Positions 18,359 through 27,246 are shown, counted from the stretch's first letter. The stretch: 48,795 nucleotides of DNA from Jiangella aurantiaca (GCF_004349105.1 NZ_SMLB01000048.1:1-48795); one strand, 5' to 3'. Program-made: numbers and translations. The notes: a model not told the origin generated them from the sequence alone.

Positions 18359-18529
18359 ATGTTGCGCCGGGACACGGAGTACGTGTTGACCTGGAACGCA
18401 CAGAACCACAGCTGGCTGGTGCGCCCGATCGAACGCGACGGCAACCAGATCGTGCAGATCGGCGGCGGCACCCAGATGGGCGATCCCGCCTGGGCCATGA
18501 GCTCGTTCGGCGCCGGCTGGGACGACTAG
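18359..18529 (+). CDS. 56-residue small protein, function unknown
   Basis: ATG 18359 is preceded by AGGAGGA at 18347-18353 with ideal spacing, and the frame ends at TAG 18527-18529. The protein starts MLRRDTEYVLTWNAQNHSWL and ends FGAGWDD. It has four Trp residues, is neutral to acidic, and has no signal peptide, transmembrane helix or cysteine. A beta-rich middle (WLVRPIERDGNQIVQIGGG) looks like a small sheet. I do not recognise a family. A strong ribosome-binding site and a perfect terminator-like hairpin 58 bp downstream argue that it is expressed. Confidence 0.6.
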   Translation: MLRRDTEYVLTWNAQNHSWLVRPIERDGNQIVQIGGGTQMGDPAWAMSSFGAGWDD

Positions 18530-18587
18530 GAGCGAGCGACCCCTCGCGCTCCGTCGTCCGGTCACCACGGCCCGGCAGTACACGACG

Positions 18588-18632
18588 CGGTGCCGGCTGC
18601 CCTCCGCCATGAGCGTGGGGCAGCCGGCACCG
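18588..18632. terminator. perfect 15-bp stem between convergent genes
   Basis: Arms CGGTGCCGGCTGCCC (18588-18602) and GGGCAGCCGGCACCG (18618-18632) are perfectly complementary around a 15-base loop. It lies between the small ORF (stop 18529) and the convergent membrane-protein gene (stop 18657), where a bidirectional terminator is expected. There is no U run, as is common in high-GC actinomycetes. Confidence 0.8.
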
Positions 18633-18656
18633 TGGCTTTCCGCGACGTCCGCCGAG

Positions 18657-19658
18657 CTACTCGCCGGTCGTGGGCTTGTCGCTCGGCTCTTCGGACGCGC
18701 CGTCGTCGGTCGAGTCCTCTGCCTGCTCGCAGGCCTCCCTGAGCTTGGCGTCGGCATCGGCCGTCGCGGTGGTCTCGCCCGAGACGGCGCACTCGGCGGT
18801 CGCCTCCGGCCCGAGGAAGGCGTCATAGCCCCCGGCGGCCTCGTCAGGGTCGACCCGCAGGTCCGCGTCGGTGACGAACGCGAACGCCTGCTCCAGCGTG
18901 ATCTCCACCTCGGACACCGGCGCGAGGCTGTTGTTGCCGAACAGGTCGTACACCGCGACGCCCACCATCGAGCCGTCGGCGCGTTCGTAGCTGACCGCGA
19001 ACTGCAGGTGCATGTCGGGGTTCGGCGGCGCCACCAGCACGGTCTCGCCGGTGCCGGGGACGGTCTGCTCGGTGCAGTGCTCCGGCAGGTCGCAGCCGAA
19101 GTCGACGATGAAGTTCTCGACGGCGTACTCGCCGGCGTCGACGTATCCGGGCGCCGTGACCCCGACCTGCACCAGACCCTCGCCGTCCTCGCCGGGAACG
19201 GTCCAGCCCAGCTTGGTACCCACGTTGACCGCATTCTCGAACCCGCCGCCGTGCAGGCTGTTGGCGTCGTTGTTCAGGTGGTCGCCGGCCGGGTCGAAGT
19301 GCTCGGCCGCGGTCTCGCGGAGCAGTTGCCGGGTGAGCGAGAACCCCCCGGGCATTTCCGACGGAGTCGCCGTGGGCTCGGTCGGCGTGGTGGCGGGTGG
19401 TGCCGAGGTCTCCGCCGCGGACCCGCCGGCCACCGGCAGGTCTTCGTCACCTGCCGGGCCGCCGCCGGGCAGCGCCAGCGCCACGCCCGCGGCCACGGCG
19501 ACCATCCCCACGACCCCGCCGCTCAGGGCAGCCGCGCGGCGTCGGCGCAGGTGACGGCGCCCGCGGGCCAGGTCGTCGGCGGCCGTGGAGGCCATCGGCG
19601 GCTCGCCGGCGAACCCCACCCCCCTGAACCGCTCGCGCAGCTGCTCGTCCTCGTTCAT
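18657..19658 (-). CDS. single-pass membrane protein coupled to a SigE-family sigma factor
   Basis: A 333-residue protein with a charged cytoplasmic N terminus (residues 1-41), one transmembrane helix (about 42-63, ALSGGVVGMVAVAAGVALAL) and a Thr/Pro-rich linker, then an extracellular acidic domain of about 230 residues with four cysteines. The C terminus is very acidic. The start ATG overlaps the sigma gene stop (ATGA), although the frame extends further upstream. The topology and coupling suggest an anti-sigma factor or signal sensor, but no ZAS zinc motif is visible. Function is inferred from context. Confidence 0.8.
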   Translation of the reverse strand: MNEDEQLRERFRGVGFAGEPPMASTAADDLARGRRHLRRRRAAALSGGVVGMVAVAAGVALALPGGGPAGDEDLPVAGGSAAETSAPPATTPTEPTATPSEMPGGFSLTRQLLRETAAEHFDPAGDHLNNDANSLHGGGFENAVNVGTKLGWTVPGEDGEGLVQVGVTAPGYVDAGEYAVENFIVDFGCDLPEHCTEQTVPGTGETVLVAPPNPDMHLQFAVSYERADGSMVGVAVYDLFGNNSLAPVSEVEITLEQAFAFVTDADLRVDPDEAAGGYDAFLGPEATAECAVSGETTATADADAKLREACEQAEDSTDDGASEEPSDKPTTGE

Positions 19659-20176
19659 CTCGGTCGCCTCTCGGTCGTCGTCACGTCGTCGGTCGACAGG
19701 GCGGCGCGCAGGCCCGCTATCGCCCGCGCGGTCTGACTCTTCACGGTGCCTGTGGTGCAGCCGAGGTCGTCGGCGGTCTCCTCCACGGACAGCCCGCACC
19801 AGTAGCGCAGCACCACGGTGGCGCGTTGCCGCTGGGGCAGACCCTCGAGCGCGGTGACGAGAGCGTCGGTGTCCTCCAGCGAGAGCGCCTCGGGGACGGC
19901 GACGTCGACGCCGTCGAGCCCGATTCGCTCGCGCCGCCACGGCCGCCGCTTCTCGTCCAGATGCGCCCGCACGATGATCCGGCGGACGTAGGCGTCCTCG
20001 GCTCCGTCGGTGTGGATCCGGGGCCAGGCCGCGTACAGCTTGATCAACGCGGTCTGCACCAGGTCCTCGGCGGCGTGCCAGTCACCGCACACGAGGTAGG
20101 CGACGCGGCGCAGGTACGCGCGCCGGGCATCGACGTAGGCCACGAACTCGTCAGCTCGTGCTTGCCCTCTGCTCAC
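19655..20176 (-). CDS. SigE-family RNA polymerase sigma factor
   Basis: A 173-residue sigma-70 group 4 factor. Region 2 is visible as YLRRVAYLVCGDWHAAEDLVQ and KLYAAWPRI, and region 4 as LPQRQRATVVLRYWCGLSVEETADDLGCTTGTVKSQ. These match the actinomycete SigE (TIGR02983-like) family. The open frame begins at TTG 20203, but GTG 20176 is preferred because purine-rich GGAAAGGCAGG lies just upstream and the protein then starts as family members do. It is followed by an overlapping membrane-protein gene, probably its regulator. The target promoters cannot be identified from this window. Confidence 0.9.
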   Translation of the reverse strand: MSRGQARADEFVAYVDARRAYLRRVAYLVCGDWHAAEDLVQTALIKLYAAWPRIHTDGAEDAYVRRIIVRAHLDEKRRPWRRERIGLDGVDVAVPEALSLEDTDALVTALEGLPQRQRATVVLRYWCGLSVEETADDLGCTTGTVKSQTARAIAGLRAALSTDDVTTTERRPR

Positions 20177-20410
20177 ATCCCTGCCTTTCCGTCGCGCTGC
20201 CAAGCAAAGCGCGGGCCCACTTGCCTCTCCATCGCCGCCCTCACCCTGTCACCTCATAGACGGAGCTCGCGGCCGGGAGGTTGTCGCCGTCGGCGCACAA
20301 AGCCGGGGGATAGCCCCACCCCTGGCCGGTACCTGGCACCAATGTGCTGCGGCCCGCCCGCGAGAAGCATGGTCAGCGACCTGTTGATCACTGCCCCGGA
20401 GGGCCGCCCG

Positions 20411-22594
20411 GTGTCTCACACCAGCTCCCGCTACTCCCGCCCACCCGTGACCGTCCGGATCGCGCGCTGGAGCGCGACCCACCCCGGCCGTGCCATCGGC
20501 GGCTGGTTCGCGTTCGTGGTGCTGTGCCTGGCCGCGATGAGCGTCGCCGGCATCCAGCAGGCCAGCCAGCTCGACCTCGGCATCGGCGAGTCTGGCCGGG
20601 CCGACCGCATGCTCGACGAGGGCGGCCTCGAGGCGCCGATCACCGAGAACGTCCTCATCACCCCGGCCGGCGGCGACGCCGATGCCGCAGCGGCCGACGT
20701 CGCCGACCGGATGGCCGAGCTACCCGAGGTCGACGCCGTCGGCGACCCGGTCACCTCGCCGGACGGCAGCGCCGTCACCGTCCCGGTCACCATGACCGGC
20801 GACGAGGAGCAGGCCGAGGAGGACGTCCAGGCGCTGCTCGACGTCACCGCCGGCGTGCAGGAGCGGTACCCGGACCTGCGGGTCGAGCAGGCCGGCGAGG
20901 CGTCGGTGATGAAGGGCTTCTTCGGCCTGCTCGAGGACGACCTCGGCACCATCGCCGTGCTCAGCCTGCCGATCACCCTGCTGGTGCTGCTGGTCGCGTT
21001 CGGCGCGATCCTGGCCGCCGGCGTGCCGGTGCTGCTGGCGATCTCGTCGGTCGGCTCGGCGATCGGGCTGTACGCGCTGGCCTCGTACTCGGTGCCCGAC
21101 GGCGGCACCGTCACCCACCTGGTGCTGCTCATCGGGATGGCGGTCGGCGTCGACTACTCGCTGTTCTACCTGCGCCGCGAGCGGGAGGAGCGGGCCTGCG
21201 GACGGGGCACGCTCGAAGCCGTGGAGATCGCCGCCGCGACGTCCGGGCACTCCGTCGTGGTGTCCGGGCTGGCCGTGGCGGTGTCGATGGCCGGGCTGTA
21301 CCTCGCCGCGGACGTCAACTTCGCCTCGATGGCCACCGGCGCGATCCTCGTCGTCGCGATCGCCGTCGTCGGGTCGCTGACGGTGCTGCCGGCGCTATTG
21401 GCGAAGCTCGGGCACCGGATCGACCGGCCGCGCGTCCCGCTGCTCTGGCGGCTGACGAACCAGCAGCGGCCGCCGCGGTTCTGGCCGGCCGTCCTGCGCC
21501 CGGCGCTGCGCCGGCCCGCCGTCACGCTGGTCGTCTCCGTGCTGGCGCTGCTCGCGCTGGCCGCGCCGGCGCTGAACCTGCGGCTGACCGACTCCGGCGA
21601 GGAGTCGTTCCCGCGCAGCCTGCCGGTGATGCAGAGCTACGACCGGCTGGTCGAGGCGTTCCCGAGCACCGGCACATCGCACGTCGTCGTGGTCGAGGCT
21701 CCGGCGTCGGAGGCGGGCGACGTCCGGACCGCGCTGGAGGACCTGGCCGCCCGCACCGACGCCGACGAGAACTTCGCGCACGACCAGGAGCCGGTCATCG
21801 AGCAGTCCGCGGACGGCCGGTTCAGCTCGCTGACGGTCGGCGTGCCCGCCGGGCCCGACACCGACGAGGCGAAGCACTCGCTGGACGTGCTGCGCGACGA
21901 CCTGATCCCGGCGACGGCAGGCGCGCTGCCGGGCGCCTCGGCGGCGGTGACGGGCGACATCGCCGGCGGCGTCGACTACAACGACAACCTGGCCTCGAAG
22001 CTGCCGTGGATCATCGCGTTCGTCCTGGTCCTGGCGTTCGTCATGATGACCGTGACGTTCCGCTCCGTCGTCGTCGGTCTCACCACCGTGTTCGTGAACC
22101 TGCTGTCGACGGTGGCCGCGTTCGGCGTGCTGGCGCTGGTGTTCCAGTACTCGTGGGCCGAGGGGCTGCTGGACTTCACCTCGACCGGCGCGGTCGTGGT
22201 CTGGATCCCGCTGTTCCTGTTCGTGATCCTGTTCGGGCTGTCGATGGACTACCACGTCTTCGTCGTCAGCCGGATCCGCGAGGCGGCCGACCGCGGGCTC
22301 CCCATCCGCGACGCCGTCCGGTCCGGCATCACCGGCTCGGCCGGCGTGGTGACCAGCGCGGCGCTGGTCATGGTCGCCGTTTTCGGGCTGTTCGCGGCGA
22401 TGCGGGTGCTGGAGATGAAGCAGATGGGCGTCGGGCTCGCCGTCGCGGTGCTGATCGACGCGGTCGTCATCCGCGCGGTCGTGCTGCCGTCGCTGATGGC
22501 GCTGCTCGGCAACGCGAACTGGTGGGCGCCGTGGTGGCTGCGCCGGTCACGGCCGGTGCCCGCCGCGGACCGCGAGCTGACGCCGGTCGGCTGA
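20411..22594 (+). CDS. MMPL-family RND transporter
   Basis: A 727-residue membrane transporter with two MMPL repeats, each with an extracytoplasmic loop and a helix bundle. The N terminus has one helix (GWFAFVVLCLAAMSVAG), followed by a large loop to about residue 175. The first bundle includes VGVDYSLFYLRREREER, the conserved Asp-Tyr pair of the proton relay; the second includes GLSMDYHVFVVSRIREA. Such proteins export lipids, siderophores or drugs using proton-motive force. GTG 20411 is chosen because GGAGGG lies seven bases upstream (20398-20403); ATG 20370 lacks a site. The cargo is unknown. Confidence 0.92.
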   Translation: MSHTSSRYSRPPVTVRIARWSATHPGRAIGGWFAFVVLCLAAMSVAGIQQASQLDLGIGESGRADRMLDEGGLEAPITENVLITPAGGDADAAAADVADRMAELPEVDAVGDPVTSPDGSAVTVPVTMTGDEEQAEEDVQALLDVTAGVQERYPDLRVEQAGEASVMKGFFGLLEDDLGTIAVLSLPITLLVLLVAFGAILAAGVPVLLAISSVGSAIGLYALASYSVPDGGTVTHLVLLIGMAVGVDYSLFYLRREREERACGRGTLEAVEIAAATSGHSVVVSGLAVAVSMAGLYLAADVNFASMATGAILVVAIAVVGSLTVLPALLAKLGHRIDRPRVPLLWRLTNQQRPPRFWPAVLRPALRRPAVTLVVSVLALLALAAPALNLRLTDSGEESFPRSLPVMQSYDRLVEAFPSTGTSHVVVVEAPASEAGDVRTALEDLAARTDADENFAHDQEPVIEQSADGRFSSLTVGVPAGPDTDEAKHSLDVLRDDLIPATAGALPGASAAVTGDIAGGVDYNDNLASKLPWIIAFVLVLAFVMMTVTFRSVVVGLTTVFVNLLSTVAAFGVLALVFQYSWAEGLLDFTSTGAVVVWIPLFLFVILFGLSMDYHVFVVSRIREAADRGLPIRDAVRSGITGSAGVVTSAALVMVAVFGLFAAMRVLEMKQMGVGLAVAVLIDAVVIRAVVLPSLMALLGNANWWAPWWLRRSRPVPAADRELTPVG

Positions 22595-22656
22595 TGCTGT
22601 GGCTGACAGCGGTCCCGGGTGGCACCGGCGGCGGGGTTCGCGTGAGGATGGCCGGC

Positions 22657-24228
22657 ATGGCTGACGATCTCTCGACGCTGCGGGCCCGGTACGACGCCGT
22701 CGTGGTCGGCGGCGGGCACAACGGCCTCACCGCCGCCGCCTACCTCGCCCGCGCCGGACGCAGCGTGCTGGTGCTGGAACGCCTCGACCACGTCGGGGGA
22801 GCGGCCGTCTCGGAGCGGCCGTTCCCGGGCGTCGACGCCCGGCTGTCGCGGTACTCGTACCTGGTGTCGCTGCTCCCGCGGCAGATCGTCCACGAGCTAC
22901 GGCTGCCCATCACGCTGCTGCGGCGCCGGTACTCGTCGTACACGCCGGTGGGCGACGGCGGGCTGCTGGTCGACACCGGGTCGCGCGACGCCACCCGCGC
23001 GTCGTTCGCGTCGCTGGGCGCGGCCGCCGACCACGACGCGTGGGAGCGGTTCTACGCGATGACCGGCGAGCTGGCCCGGCGGGTGGCACCGACGCTGACG
23101 TCGCCGCTGCTGTCGCGGGCGGCCATGCGCGAGGTCGTGGGGTCGGACGAGGCGTGGGCGGCGCTGTTCGAACGGCCGATCGGGTCTGTGGTGCGGGAGT
23201 CGTTCGCCGACGACACCGTCCGCGGCGTCGTGCTCACCGACGCGCTGATCGGCACGTTCGCCGCCGTCGACGAGCCTTCGCTGCGGCAGAACCGGTGCTT
23301 CCTGTACCACGTCATCGGCAACGGGACCGGTGACTGGGACGTCCCGGTCGGCGGCATGGGCGCGGTCAGCGGCGCACTACGCGACGCGGCGGTGGCGGCC
23401 GGCGCCGTCATCGTCACGCGGGCGACGGTGACCGCGATCGACCCGGCCAGCGGAGAGGTGGCGTTCACCGACGGCGACGGCGTGCCGCGGGCGGTGGGCG
23501 CGGGGCACGTGCTGGCCGGCTGCGCGCCGTCGACGCTGGCCGGTCTGCTCGGGGACGGCTCGTCGCCGGGGGAGGAGCCCGAGGGCGCGCAGCTGAAGAT
23601 CAACCTGTTGCTGACCCGGCTGCCGCGGCTGCGCTCGGACGTCGACCCGGCGGCCGCGTTGAGCGGGACGTTCCACGTCAACGAGTCGCTCACCCAGCTG
23701 GAGACGGCGTACGCGCAGGCCGCGGCCGGGTCGGTGCCGGACGTGCCGCCGTGCGAGATCTACTGCCACTCGCTCACCGACCCGTCCATCCTCGGGCCGT
23801 CGCCGCGGGAGGCGGGCGCGCACACGATCACGCTGTTCGGGCTGCACCTGCCTGCGCGGCTGTTCCGACCGGACAACGAGGCGACTCGGTCAGCGGCTGT
23901 GAAGGCGACGCTGGCCTCGCTGAACTCCGTTCTGGCCGAGCCGATCGAGGAGTGCTTCGCCCTCGACGCCGACGGCGAGCCCTGCCTGGACGCGCGCACC
24001 CCCATCGACCTGGAGGCGACGGTCGGCTTGCCCGGCGGGCACATCTTCCACCGCGACTTGTCTTGGCCGTTCGCCGAGTCGCGCGACGAGGTGGGCCGCT
24101 GGGGCGTCGAGACCGCCCATCCGCGGGTGCTGCTGTGCGGCGCCGGTGCGCGCCGCGGCGGCGGCGTCAGCGGCATCCCCGGCCGGGCGGCCGCCATGGC
24201 GGTGTTGGAGTCACCTTCTTCGGTGTGA
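22657..24228 (+). CDS. FAD-dependent oxidoreductase, phytoene-desaturase-like
   Basis: A 523-residue flavoprotein. The N-terminal dinucleotide motif is AVVVGGGHNGLTAAAYLARA (about 13-32), followed by the ERLDHVGGAA segment typical of the phytoene desaturase/amine oxidase group. The C terminus has the FAD-closing motif LLCGAGARRGGGVSGIPGRAA. It probably oxidises or isomerises a hydrophobic substrate, but carotenoid genes are absent. The start is uncertain: ATG 22648 and ATG 22657 are close. The second is preferred for GAGG at nine bases, although GAGGAT could instead be a -10 box for a leaderless transcript. It lies 62 bp after the MMPL gene. Confidence 0.88.
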   Translation: MADDLSTLRARYDAVVVGGGHNGLTAAAYLARAGRSVLVLERLDHVGGAAVSERPFPGVDARLSRYSYLVSLLPRQIVHELRLPITLLRRRYSSYTPVGDGGLLVDTGSRDATRASFASLGAAADHDAWERFYAMTGELARRVAPTLTSPLLSRAAMREVVGSDEAWAALFERPIGSVVRESFADDTVRGVVLTDALIGTFAAVDEPSLRQNRCFLYHVIGNGTGDWDVPVGGMGAVSGALRDAAVAAGAVIVTRATVTAIDPASGEVAFTDGDGVPRAVGAGHVLAGCAPSTLAGLLGDGSSPGEEPEGAQLKINLLLTRLPRLRSDVDPAAALSGTFHVNESLTQLETAYAQAAAGSVPDVPPCEIYCHSLTDPSILGPSPREAGAHTITLFGLHLPARLFRPDNEATRSAAVKATLASLNSVLAEPIEECFALDADGEPCLDARTPIDLEATVGLPGGHIFHRDLSWPFAESRDEVGRWGVETAHPRVLLCGAGARRGGGVSGIPGRAAAMAVLESPSSV

Positions 24229-24376
24229 ATAGCGACGATGCATAGAGCTGGAGCGGGTCGTCCCACTGTGTCATACGGCTGGTGCCCGCAAAAGGATTGA
24301 TCTGATTCCACGTCAATCTCTCCGGTCCGCGGCGGCGTATTCCAGAAAGAACGCCGAACGACGGAAGGGGAGGATC

Positions 24377-24859
24377 ATGTCGAGGCCCTTGGTGGTGTCC
24401 AGCCTCGCGCTTGTACTCGTTCTCGCAGCGTGTGGCGGGGACGATGACACGAGTACCGCGTCCGAAGGGGGTGGCGGACCGTCCGTGGAGATCGTCGAGC
24501 CGACCGGCGGCGCCGAGATCAGCGTACCGTTCACGCTCGTCGTCGATTCCAGTGAGGAACTCGGCCCGACCGACACCGGGAATCATCACGTCCACGTCTA
24601 TTTCGACGGCGACGACAGTTCCTATGAGGTGATCGAATCCGGTAACGGCGAGGAACACGAGATCACCGTCGACTCGCCGGCTATGGAGGGAGTGGAACCG
24701 GGCGAGCACACGCTGAACGTCTCGCTGCGCAACGCCGACCACTCCGCGGCGGGCGCCGAGGCCGAGGTCACGGTCACCGTCGGGGAGGAGGGCTCGGGCG
24801 GCTCCCCGTCCGACGACGAGGACGACGAGTCCGAGGAACCACCGGACTATGACTACTGA
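24377..24859 (+). CDS. lipoprotein with a His-rich beta domain
   Basis: A 160-residue exported lipoprotein. The lipobox is LVLAAC with Cys19, followed by Gly/Asp/Thr linker residues. The folded part (about 35-135) is beta-rich and Ig-like, with NHHVHVYFDGDDSS in the centre and HTLNVSLRNADHSAA later, resembling the DUF4399-type periplasmic domain. Clustered His and Asp residues could bind copper or another metal. The C-terminal tail is almost entirely Asp, Glu, Ser and Pro. The start has GGGGAGG at 24367-24373. It overlaps the cytochrome b gene by 11 bp, implying coupled expression and a joint redox or metal role. Confidence 0.8.
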   Translation: MSRPLVVSSLALVLVLAACGGDDDTSTASEGGGGPSVEIVEPTGGAEISVPFTLVVDSSEELGPTDTGNHHVHVYFDGDDSSYEVIESGNGEEHEITVDSPAMEGVEPGEHTLNVSLRNADHSAAGAEAEVTVTVGEEGSGGSPSDDEDDESEEPPDYDY

Positions 24860-25583
24860 GCCCGGCACGCCGCGGCCGACCGTCGAGCGCAACAACGCTC
24901 GCACCCGCTGGCTGCATGCTGCCGTCTATACGACGGTGCTGGTGTTGCTGCTCACCGGCTGGTGGCTGACGCTCGGCCAGGAGGGCCGGCCGAGTCCGCT
25001 GTCTGAGCTGACCGGGCAGTCGGACGCGGAGTTGCACACGGCGATCGGGTGGGTTCTCACCGGGGTCGCGGTGCTCGGCGCGGTGGCCGGCTGGCGGGCG
25101 GCGCGGACACTGCTGACGGACTCGGTGCGGTTCCGGCGTACCGACCTGCGCTGGTTCGCGCGCTGGCCGGGGGCCGTCGTCACCGGGCGGTTCGCCCGCC
25201 ACGAGGGGCACTTCGACCCGGGCCAGCGGCTAGCGAATCTCGCGCTGATCGTCCTGTTGCTGGTGCTGATCGTCACCGGCGTCGGGCTGTGGTCGGTGTC
25301 GGGCGGGCCGGCGTTCGTCTGGTTCAACCGCCTGCACCGCTGGGCGACGTACGTGTTCACGCCGGTGATCGTGGGGCACGTCCTGATCGCGTCCGGCATC
25401 CTGCCCGGCTACCGCGGGGTGTGGCGGGCGATGCACCTGGGCGGCCGGCTGCGCCGCCGCGACGCCCAGCGGGTCTGGCCGGGCTGGCTGGAGCGCACCG
25501 ACGCCGCTGCGAGCGCCGTCAAGGCTGAAGGCGGGGACGGCACGGGCGACGGCGACGAGCCGCGCCAGGCGCGGTTCCACTGA
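24849..25583 (+). CDS. four-helix membrane cytochrome b
   Basis: A 244-residue protein of the cytochrome b561/formate dehydrogenase gamma type. Four transmembrane helices start near residues 21, 64, 127 and 167. Candidate haem ligands are His23 (RWLHAAVY), His63 (AELHTAIGW), His163 (RLHRWATY) and His177 (VIVGHVLIA). Such proteins pass electrons between the quinone pool and a periplasmic partner. The start lies inside the end of the lipoprotein gene, which makes that lipoprotein the likely partner. The Arg-rich C terminus is cytoplasmic. The stop is 3 bp from the stop of the convergent oxygenase gene. Confidence 0.87.
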   Translation: MTTEPGTPRPTVERNNARTRWLHAAVYTTVLVLLLTGWWLTLGQEGRPSPLSELTGQSDAELHTAIGWVLTGVAVLGAVAGWRAARTLLTDSVRFRRTDLRWFARWPGAVVTGRFARHEGHFDPGQRLANLALIVLLLVLIVTGVGLWSVSGGPAFVWFNRLHRWATYVFTPVIVGHVLIASGILPGYRGVWRAMHLGGRLRRRDAQRVWPGWLERTDAAASAVKAEGGDGTGDGDEPRQARFH

Positions 25584-25586
25584 CGA

Positions 25587-26411
25587 TCAGGCGGCGACCT
25601 CACCGTGCGCCTGCTCGGCCCGGCGCATCGCCTCGCGGTAGATCGGGCCGTCGCGCACCGGCAGCGCGTTGATCACGCCGCGCAGCCCGAGCACGGTGAG
25701 CGACGCGGCGACGTCCGTCGTCGGCAGGCCGGGCAGCCGGTACAGCCGCCGCGCCCAGCGGGGGAGCAGCGCGAACGCCGCCGTCGCGACCCCCAGCCAG
25801 GCGGGCCGGCCGAGCGCGACCACCCGGCCGGGCATCGGCGGCACCGTGAGGAACCGGGCGACGTCGCGGGCCTCGGCGGTGAGTGCCAGCTCGGGGCGGA
25901 TCGACCGGTAGAACTCGTCGACCTCAGCGGCGCTGGCCGGGACGGTGGCGGGGTCGAGGCCGACGAGCGCGGCGGCGCGGGTCTGCTCGGCGTAGTAGCG
26001 GTCGACGTCGGCGTCGGTGAGCCCGATGCGCGCCCGCCGAGCCGTCGACACGAACGACTCCACTTCGGTGACGTGCACCCAGCGCAGCAGGTGCGGGTCG
26101 TCGATGCGGAACTCCTCTCCGGTGACGGGGTCGTGCGCGCGCAGGCGGTCGTGGATGCGGCGCACCCGCCGGCCGGCCTTCTCGGCCTGCTCGGTGGTGC
26201 CGTAGACGACGGTGCCGACGTACTCGGCGGTGCGCATGAGCCGCGGCCAGCAGTCGCGCCGGAAGTCGGAGTTCTGCACCACGCCGGCGACGGCGCGCGG
26301 ATGCAGCGCCTGCAGGTAGAGCGCCCGGAGCCCGGCCAGCCACAGCACCGGCTCGCGGTGCACCCGCCAGCTCACGCTGTCAGGGCCGAACAGGCCGAGG
26401 TCGGTGCTCAT
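25587..26411 (-). CDS. MpaB-like (DUF2236) oxygenase-family protein
   Basis: A 274-residue all-alpha protein of the DUF2236/MpaB/latex-clearing superfamily. Hallmarks are SWRVHREPVLWLAGLRALYL, LQALHPRAVAGV, TAEYVGTVVYGTTEQA and LLRWVHVTEVESFV, which carry the conserved His, Arg and Thr residues around the haem b pocket in studied members. MpaB cleaves an isoprenoid chain oxidatively, but most actinomycete relatives have unknown substrates. ATG 26411 is chosen because it overlaps the methyltransferase stop (ATGA), although the frame is open further upstream. It is the second gene of a methyltransferase-oxygenase pair. Confidence 0.88.
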   Translation of the reverse strand: MSTDLGLFGPDSVSWRVHREPVLWLAGLRALYLQALHPRAVAGVVQNSDFRRDCWPRLMRTAEYVGTVVYGTTEQAEKAGRRVRRIHDRLRAHDPVTGEEFRIDDPHLLRWVHVTEVESFVSTARRARIGLTDADVDRYYAEQTRAAALVGLDPATVPASAAEVDEFYRSIRPELALTAEARDVARFLTVPPMPGRVVALGRPAWLGVATAAFALLPRWARRLYRLPGLPTTDVAASLTVLGLRGVINALPVRDGPIYREAMRRAEQAHGEVAA

Positions 26412-27079
26412 GGCGCGACGCCCCCACGGCGGAACTCCGCGCGCCAGCGGTGCCACGGCGGCACGGACGCCAGCTTCTCGACGGAGACGGCGTCGAGGCC
26501 GTCCTGGGCGAACGCGTCGACCTCGGCGCGGGTGAGCGGCCACGGCGGTCCCTCGAAGCCGCCGCCGCCGGCGTCGGGCGACGCGGTTGCGATGACCAGC
26601 AGCGTTCCGCCGGGCGCGACGAACCCGGCCACGGACGCCGTCGCCGGTGGATGGAAGGCCGGCGGCATCGACTGCACCGTCATGATCTCAACGACCAGAT
26701 CGAACGCGTGCCGCCACTCCGGTGGTGGGGCCAGCAGGTCGGCGGTGCGGTAGTCGACGGACGAGCCGGGGAACCGCTCGCGGGCGGCAGCGACGGCGCT
26801 GGGAGAGACGTCGAACGCGGTGGTCGCTGCGCCGTGAGCCGCCAGGAACTCGGCGTCGAACCCGGGACCGAAGCCGACCACCAGGGCGCTGCCGCCGAGG
26901 TCGCGCGGGCCGGCCCACTCGACGAGGAGCGGATGCGGCGCGCCACGGTCCCACGGCACGACGGCGGCACCGTCGGCCGCGGCGGCGTAGAGGCGCTCGA
27001 ACCAGCCGGTCGGGTCGTCGGCCGCGAGCGACACCGCCGCCAGCCGCCGGGCGGCCGCGTCGGGATCCTCGGTGGTCAT
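26408..27079 (-). CDS. TPMT-like class I SAM-dependent methyltransferase
   Basis: A 223-residue Rossmann methyltransferase. The N-terminal WFERLYAAAADGAAVVPWDR and HPLLVEW resemble thiopurine-methyltransferase-type enzymes. Motif I is ALVVGFGPGFDAEFLAAHGA, motif II ends at FDVSP, and the post-motif DLVVEIMTV lies mid-protein. ATG 27079 is preferred over the upstream ATG 27109 because the protein then starts like relatives; no strong ribosome-binding site exists, and a TACGCT box on this strand about 10 bp upstream suggests a near-leaderless transcript. It overlaps the MpaB-like gene, suggesting a shared pathway on a hydrophobic or thiol substrate. The substrate is unknown. Confidence 0.85.
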   Translation of the reverse strand: MTTEDPDAAARRLAAVSLAADDPTGWFERLYAAAADGAAVVPWDRGAPHPLLVEWAGPRDLGGSALVVGFGPGFDAEFLAAHGAATTAFDVSPSAVAAARERFPGSSVDYRTADLLAPPPEWRHAFDLVVEIMTVQSMPPAFHPPATASVAGFVAPGGTLLVIATASPDAGGGGFEGPPWPLTRAEVDAFAQDGLDAVSVEKLASVPPWHRWRAEFRRGGVAP

Positions 27080-27246
27080 CACGTTCCAGCGTAGGGCTGC
27101 CGCGCGCACCGAACCACGTGCGGCTCATCGGATCGGTCCGGGAGCTCGAGATGATCAGGTTGAGCATGGGTGTTCACGCCTCACCGGGCAGGCATGCCTG
27201 GTGTAGCGGGAGGACGCCTGGTCGAACAGCGTTCGCCGGCGCGGCC

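Noticed and set aside
20344-22656. Long open frame continuous with the FAD oxidoreductase, suggesting a giant fusion
   Set aside because: The first part is an Arg-rich shadow of the MMPL gene; recognisable oxidoreductase sequence begins only at about 22657, after the MMPL stop.
24295-24318. GATTGA/TCAATC inverted repeat upstream of the lipoprotein gene
   Set aside because: Six-base arms with a 12-base gap and no neighbouring regulator; not distinguishable from chance.
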